A stretch of 36,796 nt of DNA from Acidobacteriota bacterium (GTDB taxonomy: Bacteria > Acidobacteriota > Aminicenantia > Aminicenantales > Saccharicenantaceae): NCBI GenBank assembly GCA_029571905.1, contig JAKPXU010000047.1, positions 1 to 36,796 of the forward strand, given 5' to 3'. Below are positions 7,933-16,459 of the stretch, in pieces. Below the pieces are notes generated by a model. The model saw only the letters and a list, made by a program, of their open reading frames with translations, was not told where the DNA came from and ran no database searches. Position numbers and translations under genes: made by a program. How positions within the stretch are numbered: position 1 is the first letter of the stretch; each line of letters begins with the position of its first letter.

Positions 7933-9284
7933 AAAAAAGAACTTTTTTTGCCTGTCAGAACTGCGGCTTTCGTTCGCCTAAGTGGCTGGGGCGCTGCCCG
8001 GAGTGCGGCCAATATTCCACCATGGTGGAGGAAATAGAAGAGGAAACTCTGAGCGAAGAGGAAAGCGGCAGCAGCCAGCCGCTGCTCTATGGTGAAATAA
8101 AGCCAGCCAATAATCAGAGAATTCCAATCGGTATCGAGCAATTCAATAATGTTTTGGGTGGTGGGTTAGTCCTTGGTTCGGTCGTTTTGATTGGCGGCGA
8201 ACCGGGGATTGGCAAATCAACCCTGCTCCTTCAGGTCTCACGTGATCTGGCGGCTGGCGGGCAGCCAGTTCTGTATGTTTCAGGAGAGGAATCGCTGGAA
8301 CAAATCAAACTCCGCGGGGAACGATTGAGGCTTAAAGACGAAAAAGTCTATCTTCTGGCAGAGACCAACCTGGAAAGGATTATTAATGCCGCTGACCAGA
8401 TGAAGCCCAGATCGCTCACTATTGATTCTGTGCAGACTATTTATTCTCCCCATCTGACTTCCAGCCCGGGAACGATCAGCCAGGTCAGGGAAGTTACGAA
8501 CCGCCTCTTCCGTCTGGCCAAAAAGAATCAAATCCCTGTCTTTTTAATCGGTCATATTACCAAAGATGGGACGCTGGCCGGGCCCAAATCTCTCGAGCAT
8601 ATGGTGGATGTAGTTCTGCTGTTTGAAGGTGAAAGAGATCACAGTCATCGAGTGCTGAGGGCGATGAAAAACCGTTTTGGACCGGTTTCAGAACTGGCCA
8701 TTTTTGAAATGAGCCAGTCCGGTCTCCGGGCTATTGATAATCCTTCAGCTTTCTTTTTAAAAGAAAGGCCTCAAAACGAACCAGGCAGTGTTATTGTTAC
8801 CACTATCAAAGGGTCTAGACCTCTTTTAGTTGAAATCCAGGCCCTGGTCTCTTCGACCATCTTTGTGGGCAATCCCAGGCGGATGTCTATTGGCCTTGAT
8901 CATTATCGCGTAGCCATGCTTCTGGCTCTGACTGAGAAAAAGATTGGCTATAGTTTTGCTGGTGAGGACATTTACCTCAACGTGGCTGGAGGCTTAAGCC
9001 TCGATGAGCCGGCCGCTGACCTGGGAGTGGTACTGGCCGTAATTTCCTCAGTAAAAAATATAGCCTTGCCGAGGGAATTAGCCGTGTTCGGTGAGGTTGG
9101 CTTAAGCGGTGAAATCAGATCAGTCAATCAGCCAGCGGCCAGAATCAGAGAAGCCAGATCAATGGGGTTTGAGCTGGTCATGATGCCAGCTGGCAATCTC
9201 CAGCAGCTTGAAGATGAAAATCAGCCAGGCATAAAATGTCTGGGCGTCAGCTCTGTTCGACAGGCCCTGGCCAGAGTCTTCTAA
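7929..9284 (+). CDS. radA: DNA repair protein RadA
   Basis: RecA-related ATPase that helps process branched recombination intermediates. Its 451 residues show a C4 zinc finger (Cys9, Cys12, Cys23, Cys26), Walker A GGEPGIGKST (89-98), the RadA-specific KNRFG (247-251), and a C-terminal Lon-like domain with LDEPAADLGVVLAVISS. Start overlaps the mlaD stop by 4 nt. In Firmicutes radA is followed by disA, yacL, ispD and ispF. Here the order is radA, PIN/TRAM gene, ispF, so disA and ispD are missing from the usual position. Confidence 0.96.
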   Translation: MKKRTFFACQNCGFRSPKWLGRCPECGQYSTMVEEIEEETLSEEESGSSQPLLYGEIKPANNQRIPIGIEQFNNVLGGGLVLGSVVLIGGEPGIGKSTLLLQVSRDLAAGGQPVLYVSGEESLEQIKLRGERLRLKDEKVYLLAETNLERIINAADQMKPRSLTIDSVQTIYSPHLTSSPGTISQVREVTNRLFRLAKKNQIPVFLIGHITKDGTLAGPKSLEHMVDVVLLFEGERDHSHRVLRAMKNRFGPVSELAIFEMSQSGLRAIDNPSAFFLKERPQNEPGSVIVTTIKGSRPLLVEIQALVSSTIFVGNPRRMSIGLDHYRVAMLLALTEKKIGYSFAGEDIYLNVAGGLSLDEPAADLGVVLAVISSVKNIALPRELAVFGEVGLSGEIRSVNQPAARIREARSMGFELVMMPAGNLQQLEDENQPGIKCLGVSSVRQALARVF

Positions 9285-9337
9285 TCTTAGGCTTGCTTTA
9301 GTAAAATGGCAGCAAGGAGTGAAATGGAAGGAATAAG

Positions 9338-10327
9338 ATGGGCGTAATATTAATCAGGGCAATCATTCTGGCTCTTATGACCGCTGCTGGTTATTTTTAT
9401 CCCCCTTTTCATCTGTCGCGGCTAACAGGGGCAGTGGCTGGTCTGGTTCTCGGTATTCTGATTATCTGGTTGGAAAACAGGCTGCGGCGGGTGCAGTTCC
9501 GGCTTCTCTGGACAGGATCAATTGGCCTCCTCCTGGGAGTTCTCATCGGTTGGCTGGTTGGCTCTATTTATCAGTCTGTCTTTAAGGCTACAGAGACCTC
9601 TTCTTTCATCCGACTGTTTTTCCTTATTGCCTTTCCCTACATTGGTTTTGTGCTGGGGATAAAAAAACCGGAGTGGCTGGAGCCGTCTTTTCTGGCGCAC
9701 TTCTTCGAGAGCGAGACCGAACAGCATATTTATAAACTGCTGGACACCTCAGTCATTATTGATGGACGGATTGCTGAGATTTGTGAAACCGGCTTTATCG
9801 ATGGGGAACTGGTGGTGCCTCAGTTTGTGCTCAAAGAATTGCAGCTGGTAGCTGACTCGCCTGATTCTCTTAAGCGCCAGCGCGGACGACGCGGGCTGGA
9901 AGTCCTGGATCGATTACAAAAATCTCCTAAGATCAAGGTGATGATCACGGAAATTGATTTTCCTGAAATAAAAGAAGTTGACTCAAAGCTCATTGAATGT
10001 GCTAAAAGCCTCAAAGCTAAAATTATTACCAACGATTTTAATCTCAACAAAATTGCTAAGCTGCAGGGAATTGAAGTTTTAAATATCAATGAGCTGGCCA
10101 ATGCCCTCAGGCCGGTGGTTCTGCCCGGCGAAAGCATGCGGGTCTTTATACTGAAAGAAGGCAAAGAGAAGGATCAGGGTGTTGCTTACCTGGATGATGG
10201 CACAATGGTCGTCGTGGATAATGCCAGAAGGATGATGGGACAGACAGTCGACATTACAGTCACCTCTGTTCTGCAGACGACGGTAGGCAAGATGATTTTT
10301 GGGCGCTATAACGGCGAAGCTCATTAA
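9338..10327 (+). CDS. PIN/TRAM-domain membrane protein, YacL type
   Basis: The 329-residue protein has about four N-terminal membrane segments (about 5-20, 28-46, 58-78, 90-108). A PIN nuclease-like domain (about 132-250) follows, with acidic residues in [10 protein letters not shown] (Asp136, Asp142) and IITNDFNLN, and then a C-terminal TRAM domain with [17 protein letters not shown]. This matches the YacL group, which is often found near radA and ispD/ispF. The acidic residues expected for metal binding are present, so nuclease activity is plausible, but the physiological substrate in this group is not settled. A TAAAAT sequence at 9302-9307 could be a weak internal promoter. ispF starts 12 nt downstream. 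Confidence 0.88.
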   Translation: MGVILIRAIILALMTAAGYFYPPFHLSRLTGAVAGLVLGILIIWLENRLRRVQFRLLWTGSIGLLLGVLIGWLVGSIYQSVFKATETSSFIRLFFLIAFPYIGFVLGIKKPEWLEPSFLAHFFESETEQHIYKLLDTSVIIDGRIAEICETGFIDGELVVPQFVLKELQLVADSPDSLKRQRGRRGLEVLDRLQKSPKIKVMITEIDFPEIKEVDSKLIECAKSLKAKIITNDFNLNKIAKLQGIEVLNINELANALRPVVLPGESMRVFILKEGKEKDQGVAYLDDGTMVVVDNARRMMGQTVDITVTSVLQTTVGKMIFGRYNGEAH

Positions 10328-10339
10328 GCAGGCGTCTAG

Positions 10340-10816
10340 ATGATGTTTAAGGTTGGGCTTGGCTTTGATTCACACCGGTTGGTGGCAGGCCGACCATTGA
10401 TTATAGGCGGCGTCAATATTCCATCCGTGGTTGGTTGTCAGGCTCATTCTGATGGCGACGTGCTGATTCATGCTCTAATTGATGCCCTGCTGGGGGCAGC
10501 CGGTCTGGGCGATATCGGTCAGAAATTTCCGGAAACCGACCTGGCCTATAAAAATATATCCAGTCTGGAACTGCTGCGGAGAGTAATGGCTGAGATTAAA
10601 GCTTCAGGCCTGGCAGTCGTTAATGCTGATACCCTTGTTATCCTGGAAAGACCCAAGCTGGCGCCTTTTATTGCTCAGATGAAGGAGCATTTGTGTCCCC
10701 TGCTCGATCTGCAGCCGTCCAGCCTCGGGATAAAAGCTAAAACCGCCGAAGGGATGGGAGAAATTGGGTCGGGTCAGGCAGTTGAGGCCTGGGCGACCAC
10801 CCTGTTGACTGGTTAA
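10340..10816 (+). CDS. ispF: 2-C-methyl-D-erythritol 2,4-cyclodiphosphate synthase
   Basis: Zinc enzyme of the MEP pathway that cyclises CDP-ME 2-phosphate to MEcPP for isoprenoid synthesis. Its 158 residues contain the metal ligands Asp10 and His12 in GFDSHRL and His44 in SDGDVLIHALIDALLGAAGLGD, plus FPETDLAYKNISSLELL. The C-terminus KAKTAEGMGEIGSGQAVEAWA is the usual substrate-binding end. Starts at the first of two ATGs (10340 or 10343), with only a weak ribosome site. ispD, its usual neighbour, is absent from the window, so the other pathway genes must lie elsewhere. Confidence 0.95.
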   Translation: MMFKVGLGFDSHRLVAGRPLIIGGVNIPSVVGCQAHSDGDVLIHALIDALLGAAGLGDIGQKFPETDLAYKNISSLELLRRVMAEIKASGLAVVNADTLVILERPKLAPFIAQMKEHLCPLLDLQPSSLGIKAKTAEGMGEIGSGQAVEAWATTLLTG

Positions 10817-10837
10817 ACTCGGCTACTGAGTTTTTTT
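10815..10837 (+). terminator. Candidate intrinsic terminator after ispF
   Basis: AAACTC (10815-10820) and GAGTTT (10828-10833) form a 6-bp stem with a 7-nt loop, overlapping the ispF stop. The stem runs into a continuous T stretch ending at 10837. The stem is A+T-rich, so termination may be incomplete. Confidence 0.5.
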
Positions 10838-10864
10838 GCTTTAACTCGTCTCTTTTGTTATAAT
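10836..10864 (+). promoter_or_regulatory. Promoter for glutamate dehydrogenase gene
   Basis: TTGCTT at 10836-10841 and a perfect TATAAT at 10859-10864 are separated by 17 nt. Transcription would start near 10871, leaving an untranslated leader of about 127 nt before the ATG at 10998. I see no recognisable riboswitch in the leader. Confidence 0.5.
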
Positions 10865-10997
10865 TTTGTCTAATTCAGGGGAGCAGGCTTTCAGATTCAA
10901 ATAGCTGAAAATTAAAGAATAAATTCAATCAATCATCAACAAAAGATGGTGACTGTTCTTCTGAGTTAGTAAAAAATTCTTAGAAAGGAGTCTAGAA

Positions 10998-13880
10998 ATG
11001 AAGTCTTGGAAGGAGATGGCAGAAAAAACGGGCCTGTCTGAAGACCAGCTGCAAAAAATCGAAGCTATTATTTTAAAGGACAATTACTTCCCAGCCGAGT
11101 CGGTCAGACAGGAAATAGAGACCTTTTGCACCGGTCTTGGCCTACCTCAGCAGTATTTTCGGACCGTGCCCCTGGAAACGATTGCCAGGCATATCGAAGC
11201 CTTAAAAGCAGGCCAGATTCTGGCTATGGTCAGAGGGGAGAAAACACTCAGGATTGACCTGGCCAGGGAGTCTGAAGAAGAGGCCCTTTATCTGGTTGAA
11301 GATAATCACTTCCGGGCACTTGAGATCGAGGAGAGAATTGAGAAAAAGTATCCGGGCTTCCGGATTCAGTCCTATCGTTCAACTGAAAAACTGCATGGGC
11401 TGGAATATCTCCGCTGGTATCTGGTCAAAAAGCCTGGTTTGCCTGCCAGGGGTACAACTGCTGAAGAAACTGATTTAAAAAAGATCGCCGATAAAGAATT
11501 CGTAACGTCAATTTCCAAGGAAGCTTTTGATCACTATCAAACCTTAATTAAAAAAAACAAGGGTAAAGAGAGTCCTTTGATCGAAGCTGCCCATGTCGGA
11601 AAGGAAAAAAACCTGCGCATCACCATCATCTGCCAGAGTGATTCTATTCCAAGCTTTTTCATTAATGTATCTGATGTTATTAATTCTCATGGTCTGGTCT
11701 CCAAGTGTAAGTATCTGGAACCTCTAGCCAATGGCCAAACGATTTTTACTGTTTATGTCGATGACATAACTGATGAGCACAAATTGGGAAATCTGATTTC
11801 TGATATCGGCCTGATTTATGTTATTCCCGAAAGTCCCCTTTCTGGCTTGTTTCGAGAAGGCAAACTGACTGCCCAGGAAATGGTCTTTGGCGTCTCGGCC
11901 TGGAGCTTTTGCTATCAGTTTCTGAGCAGCTTTAATGATGAATATGTCAGAATATCAAAAGCCTTAAAAGATTCACCCGAGCTGCTGGGATTGGTGCGGG
12001 AAATGAAACTAAGGCTGGCTAAGGAGACATTTAGAGAAAAAAGAGTCTGGGAAGCACTGAGCAATAATTACCAGCTGGTTAAAAAACTCTATTCAGCTTT
12101 TGAGAAAAAGTTTAATCCTCTTTCCCCTGATAAAAATATCGATGAGGACTTGAAAGCCCTGAGTACAGAAATCAATCACCAGGTTCAGGTTAACTCAGAG
12201 CGGCTGGTCTTGTTGATGACGATTACTTTCATTAATTCCATTTTCCGCACCAATTTTTATAAGAGAGAGAAAGTTTCTATTGCTTACATGTACAAGCCAG
12301 ATTTTATCAATAAAGTGGATTATCCCGCTCTGCCCTTTGGAATTTTTCATGTTGTTGGTCGTGAGTTCCGTGGCTTTCATATTCGTTTTCGCGACATTGC
12401 CCGCGGCGGGATCCGAATTGTACGCTCGATCAACTACCCGACCTATATCCGTAATTCTGAATCAATTTTTGATGAAAATTACAATCTTGCCTTTACCCAG
12501 CAAAGGAAAAACAAAGATATCCCGGAGGGAGGATCGAAAGGAGCTGTTTTACTCAGCTGGGGTTACAATGACCAGATGACGGTGGCTTTCAAGAAATACA
12601 TTGAAGGTCTGCTGGATCTGATGCTACCTGATGACAGTATTGTTGATTATTATGGTCAGGAAGTAATTCTATTTCTTGGGCCAGATGAATGGACAGCTGA
12701 GTTAATGGAAACCGCGGCTGAGCAGGCCAGAGCCCGTGGTTATAAGTTCTGGAAGGCTTTTACCACCGGTAAACCTCTCAGCATGGGCGGTGTGCCGCAT
12801 GACCGTTATGGCATGACCACCAATTCTGTCCATGAATACGTCCTGGGCACTTTAAGGAAGCTGGGTTTAAAAGAAGAAAATGTGACTAAGGTCATGACCG
12901 GTGGACCGGATGGCGACCTCGGCTCAAATGAAATACTGATTTCGAAGGATAAAATTCTGGCTATCGTTGATGGCTCAGGCGTACTTTATGATCCCCAGGG
13001 AATAAACCGCAAAGAACTGACCAAGCTGGCCAGAGCCAGAAAGATGGTAGAGCATTTCAATCGCGAGTTGCTCTCGCCTCAGGGTTTCATGGTCCACATC
13101 AATGACCGTAATATTACCCTGCCTGATGGTGAGAAGGTGGAGAACGGGCTGGATTTCCGCAATAACTTCCATCTCCATCCGAAATTTAGAGCTGATATCT
13201 TTGTGCCCTGCGGCGGCCGGCCGGCATCAGTCAATATAAGCAACTGGAAAGCCTGGATTGATGAAGATGGCAAGCCTCGTTTCAAGGCAGTCATCGAAGG
13301 GGCCAACCTCTTCTTGACCCAGGACGCCAGACTCAGGCTGGAAGAAAAAGGTGTGATCATTTATAAAGATGCCTCTGCCAACAAGGGAGGAGTGACTTCC
13401 TCTTCGCTCGAAGTACTATCTAGTCTGGTAATGACTGACAAAGAGTGGGACGATTTAATGTGTGTTAGAGATGGCGTGGAGTCAGAGTTCAGGAAACAAT
13501 ACATTCAAGAAGTTCTGGCAACGATCAGAGAAAATGCCCGGCTGGAATTTGAAATTATCTGGGAGGAACATGTCAGAAAAGGTATTCCCAGAGCTATTTT
13601 GACTGATTTAATCAGCGAGAAAATAAACAATATCAAGGATTCGATCCGGGAATCTGATCTTTTCCATGATAAAGCCTTGCTGAAGAAGGTCATTGAAACC
13701 GGTGTTCCCAAGTCCTTGCTGCAACTGGTTGGAATTAATCGCTTCTTGAATAAACTACCTGAAAATTATCTCCGTGCCTTATTCGCTTCCCTTCTGGCCG
13801 GTCGCTATGTTTATAAGCATGGGCTCGACGCCAATGAAGTAGATTTTTACCGTTTCCTGGAAGATTTTAAGAAAAGCTGA
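10998..13880 (+). CDS. NAD-dependent glutamate dehydrogenase, GDH2 (115 kDa) type
   Basis: Deaminates glutamate to 2-oxoglutarate and ammonia with NAD, feeding amino-acid carbon to the TCA cycle. At 960 residues it is neither the small hexameric GDH (about 450) nor the 180-kDa bacterial form (about 1600), but resembles fungal GDH2. Catalytic-domain motifs recall that group: RGGIRIVRS (about 467), FDENYNLAFTQQRKNKDIPE followed by GGSKGAVLL (about 490-518), TGGPDGDLGSNEI (about 634) and EGANLFLTQDARLRL (about 767). The first 400 residues are probably regulatory, including ACT-like segments (inference). AGAAAGGAG precedes the ATG. The gene stands alone and converges on pstB with 5 nt between stops. 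Confidence 0.9.
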   Translation: MKSWKEMAEKTGLSEDQLQKIEAIILKDNYFPAESVRQEIETFCTGLGLPQQYFRTVPLETIARHIEALKAGQILAMVRGEKTLRIDLARESEEEALYLVEDNHFRALEIEERIEKKYPGFRIQSYRSTEKLHGLEYLRWYLVKKPGLPARGTTAEETDLKKIADKEFVTSISKEAFDHYQTLIKKNKGKESPLIEAAHVGKEKNLRITIICQSDSIPSFFINVSDVINSHGLVSKCKYLEPLANGQTIFTVYVDDITDEHKLGNLISDIGLIYVIPESPLSGLFREGKLTAQEMVFGVSAWSFCYQFLSSFNDEYVRISKALKDSPELLGLVREMKLRLAKETFREKRVWEALSNNYQLVKKLYSAFEKKFNPLSPDKNIDEDLKALSTEINHQVQVNSERLVLLMTITFINSIFRTNFYKREKVSIAYMYKPDFINKVDYPALPFGIFHVVGREFRGFHIRFRDIARGGIRIVRSINYPTYIRNSESIFDENYNLAFTQQRKNKDIPEGGSKGAVLLSWGYNDQMTVAFKKYIEGLLDLMLPDDSIVDYYGQEVILFLGPDEWTAELMETAAEQARARGYKFWKAFTTGKPLSMGGVPHDRYGMTTNSVHEYVLGTLRKLGLKEENVTKVMTGGPDGDLGSNEILISKDKILAIVDGSGVLYDPQGINRKELTKLARARKMVEHFNRELLSPQGFMVHINDRNITLPDGEKVENGLDFRNNFHLHPKFRADIFVPCGGRPASVNISNWKAWIDEDGKPRFKAVIEGANLFLTQDARLRLEEKGVIIYKDASANKGGVTSSSLEVLSSLVMTDKEWDDLMCVRDGVESEFRKQYIQEVLATIRENARLEFEIIWEEHVRKGIPRAILTDLISEKINNIKDSIRESDLFHDKALLKKVIETGVPKSLLQLVGINRFLNKLPENYLRALFASLLAGRYVYKHGLDANEVDFYRFLEDFKKS

Positions 13881-13891
13881 GTCAATCAGCT
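13875..13891. terminator. Palindrome spanning the convergent gdh and pstB stops
   Basis: AGCTGA (13875-13880) and TCAGCT (13886-13891) form a perfect 6-bp stem with a 5-nt loop. It contains both the gdh stop (TGA at 13878-13880) and the pstB stop (13886-13888 on the minus strand). On the minus strand it is followed by TTTCTTAAAAT, so it could act as a weak terminator for the phosphate operon; on the plus strand the T-run is poor. Confidence 0.4.
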
Positions 13892-14647
13892 GATTTCGCC
13901 CGTGATGTAGGCCCGGGTTCTGGGATCCTGAGGAGCAGTCAGGACTTCAGAAGCCGGGCCGAATTCTATTAGCTCTCCCATATAAAGAAAGGCGACATAG
14001 TCAGCCAGGCGCTTGGCCTGCCGAAGAATATGAGTGACCACAACAATTGCATAATTTTTTTTCAAACTCTGCAGCTGGGCTTCAACGTTGCGGCTTGACT
14101 GAGGATCAAGGGCTGAAGTTGGTTCATCACCCAGGATAATTTCCGGCTCAACAGCCAGTCCCCGGGCTAAACAGAGCCGCTGCTGCTGGCCGATGGACAA
14201 CCGGCTGGCCGGCTCATTTAAACGGTCCTGGACTTCCTCCCAGAGCCCGGCCAGTTTTAAGTATTTTTCTACAAGCCGGTTGAGTTCGGATTTTTTTAAG
14301 GAACGGTGGAGTTTAAGGCCAAAGGCTATATTGTCATAAATCGACATGGGTAAAACCTGCGGCTTCTGAGATAGCAAGCCCATTTTTTTTCTGATCTGAG
14401 TGACATCAACATCACGGCCATAGATGTTCTGATTATCGAGCAGAATCTGTCCTTCCACCCTGGCTTCCTCTACCTCATCGAGCAAACGGTTAAGACTCTT
14501 TAGCAAAGTGGACTTGCCACAGCCAGAAGGTCCGATGATTACCGTTAGACTTTTATCAGGAATGTTAAGGCTGATATTTTTCAAGACCTGATTCTGGCCA
14601 TAATAAACACTGACATTTTTAAGAATTAATCGTCCGTTATCAACCAT
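13886..14647 (-). CDS. pstB: Phosphate ABC transporter ATP-binding protein
   Basis: ATPase driving phosphate import through PstC/PstA. Its 253 residues have Walker A GPSGCGKST (39-47), the PstB-like Q-loop region LLSQKPQVLPMSIYDNIAFG (91-110), Walker B ILGDEP with TSALDP, and an H-loop VVTHILRQAKR. The ABC signature reads LSIGQ (150-154) where PstB normally has LSGGQ. The Gly-to-Ile change sits beside the nucleotide in the dimer, and the rest of the protein looks intact. AGGAGAAAG precedes the ATG. Last gene of the operon, 25 nt after pstA. No phoU follows, which is unusual for a pst operon. Confidence 0.9.
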   Translation of the reverse strand: MVDNGRLILKNVSVYYGQNQVLKNISLNIPDKSLTVIIGPSGCGKSTLLKSLNRLLDEVEEARVEGQILLDNQNIYGRDVDVTQIRKKMGLLSQKPQVLPMSIYDNIAFGLKLHRSLKKSELNRLVEKYLKLAGLWEEVQDRLNEPASRLSIGQQQRLCLARGLAVEPEIILGDEPTSALDPQSSRNVEAQLQSLKKNYAIVVVTHILRQAKRLADYVAFLYMGELIEFGPASEVLTAPQDPRTRAYITGEIS

Positions 14648-14672
14648 AACTTTCTCCTGTGTTGCTCATTTA

Positions 14673-15557
14673 CTACCTGACCTTGTGCCGGCTCAATTTC
14701 CGCCCAAAGTATCTGGTCAAGAGGCTGATGATCAGAATGAGCAGCGTCAGTATAGCAGCTGAGGCGAAAGCTCGTTCCTGAACTTCGGGAAAAGGAGAAT
14801 TAAGCTGGAAAAAAATGGCCAGTGGCAAAGTAGCGACTGGTTGAAATAATGAGGTTGTTATCCGATCAGTGTAACCAGCCGTAAAGAGTACTGAGGCTCC
14901 ATCCCCGAGGCCACGCCCCAGGGCAATGAGGATCGAGGTGATTAAACCGGGCAAAGCCTGCCTTAAGACAACTCTGGTGGATGTTTGCCAGCGATTGCCT
15001 CCCAGGGCATAGCTGGCCTCTTTAAGTTCAGCTGGAACCAGTCTGATTGTTTCATCCAGGGCCCGGCTCAAAATGGGCAGCTCTACCAGAGCGATAGTGA
15101 TCATGCCGGCCAGAAGAGAGGCCCGCAGGTGAAGCATGAGCATTAACAAAAAACCGAAAACTCCATAAACTATAGATGGGATCCCCCAGAGTACATCGAG
15201 GCTAAGTCTAATCACTTCGGCCAGGAAGGATTTCCTTTTGAGATAGGTATTAAGGTAGATAACTGTGGGGAGAGCAATGACCAGTGCAATTAAAGTGGCT
15301 CCTAAAGAAACTTCAAGCGACCCGACAATAGCATTGAGAATGCCACCTTTTTTGCCAAGGTAATAACCTGTGCCGGGCGTCTGGAGGATCATCGATAATT
15401 TCAAAGCGGGCAGGCTTTTCCATAGAATCGTAACCAGAATAATAGAAAGTATAATTGCAACGAGAATGATTGAGGCCAGCAGGATTAATTTGAAACCCGC
15501 TTCCGCCCGATGTCTTCTCCTCAGGCGGCGGTCAGTGCTTTTCTGGCGACTGCCCAT
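14673..15557 (-). CDS. pstA: Phosphate ABC transporter permease PstA
   Basis: Inner-membrane permease paired with PstC. The 294-residue protein has about six membrane segments after a basic N-terminus, and the family motif region WGIPSIVYGVFGFLLML. The transport-domain loop includes ELKEASYALGGNRWQTSTRV, the EAA-like coupling motif that contacts the ATPase. The ATG at 15557 overlaps the pstC stop by one base (TGATG); a TTG one codon earlier is less likely. Its specificity for phosphate is supported by the pst context rather than by residues I can name. Confidence 0.92.
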   Translation of the reverse strand: MGSRQKSTDRRLRRRHRAEAGFKLILLASIILVAIILSIILVTILWKSLPALKLSMILQTPGTGYYLGKKGGILNAIVGSLEVSLGATLIALVIALPTVIYLNTYLKRKSFLAEVIRLSLDVLWGIPSIVYGVFGFLLMLMLHLRASLLAGMITIALVELPILSRALDETIRLVPAELKEASYALGGNRWQTSTRVVLRQALPGLITSILIALGRGLGDGASVLFTAGYTDRITTSLFQPVATLPLAIFFQLNSPFPEVQERAFASAAILTLLILIISLLTRYFGRKLSRHKVR

Positions 15558-16435
15558 CAATCTATCCTCTGTTCTAATTTATTTAAATACAAGCGAGCGG
15601 CCAGGCTGAAAATGATCACCATAAAAAGGAGAACGACGGCGGCCAGATTAAGAGCGGCTTCATAGCCGGGGATGGATAACATCTCTCCATAATTATTAGC
15701 CAGCAAAGCTGGCAGCGGGTAGGCAGGTGAAAAAAGCGAAGTCGGAGTGAGAGGCACATTACCAACCACCATCATGACGGCCAGGGTTTCACCGAAAGCT
15801 CGAGATAGGCCGAGAACACAGGCAGCAGCCACTCCTGGTCTGGATTTTTTTAAGACTATGAAACGAACCACTTCCAGGCGAGTAGCGCCCAGCGCCAGAG
15901 CAGCTTCTTTGAGGTCAGCCGGTACGGCGCTAAGGACTTCGACTGAAACGTTGACAATAGTTGGTAAGATCATTACTGCCAGGACAATCCCGGCTGTCAG
16001 AATACAATAGCCGGAACTGTAAGTTCCGAAAAGAGGAGCCAGATACTTTCCTACCAGCGGCACGATCAACAAAATACCCCACATACCATAGATGACAGAA
16101 GGTAATCCAGCCAGCAGATCAATGACTGGCACCAGCCATTTTTTCAATCGGCCAGAGGCATAATCGGAAATATAGATAGCAGTCAGAATAGACAGAGGAG
16201 CAGCCAGGATAAAGGCAGTGATAGTCACCCAGATAGTACCGAGGATAAATGGCCAGAGGCCAAATTGCCCCTTCTGTGGTTGCCAGGCTGAGGAAAAAAG
16301 AATGGTGGGCAAGGATTTTAAGGACAGGAGAGGAAAAGCCTTGGTCAGCAGCAGAAGGAAAATGCTGATGGCCAGAATGATGGGGAGAAGAGAGAATAGG
16401 CCGGCCACAAGCTCCTTACCTTTTTCTTTTTTCAC
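15554..16435 (-). CDS. pstC: Phosphate ABC transporter permease PstC
   Basis: First permease of the phosphate importer; the final codon ends at about 15557. The 292 residues begin at a GTG (16435). There are about six membrane segments, with DLLAGLPSVIYGMWGILLIV typical of PstC and the cytoplasmic coupling loop DLKEAALALGATRLEVVRF. The upstream GGGAG lies rather far from the GTG, so the ribosome site is weak. It follows pstS by 24 nt and is coupled to pstA by stop/start overlap. Confidence 0.92.
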
Positions 16436-16459
16436 TTATCTAAGCCGCTCCCTGGTCTT

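Noticed and set aside
10871-10997. Riboswitch in the long gdh leader
   Set aside because: The 127-nt leader shows no recognisable aptamer motif, including the glycine and glutamine types I looked for.
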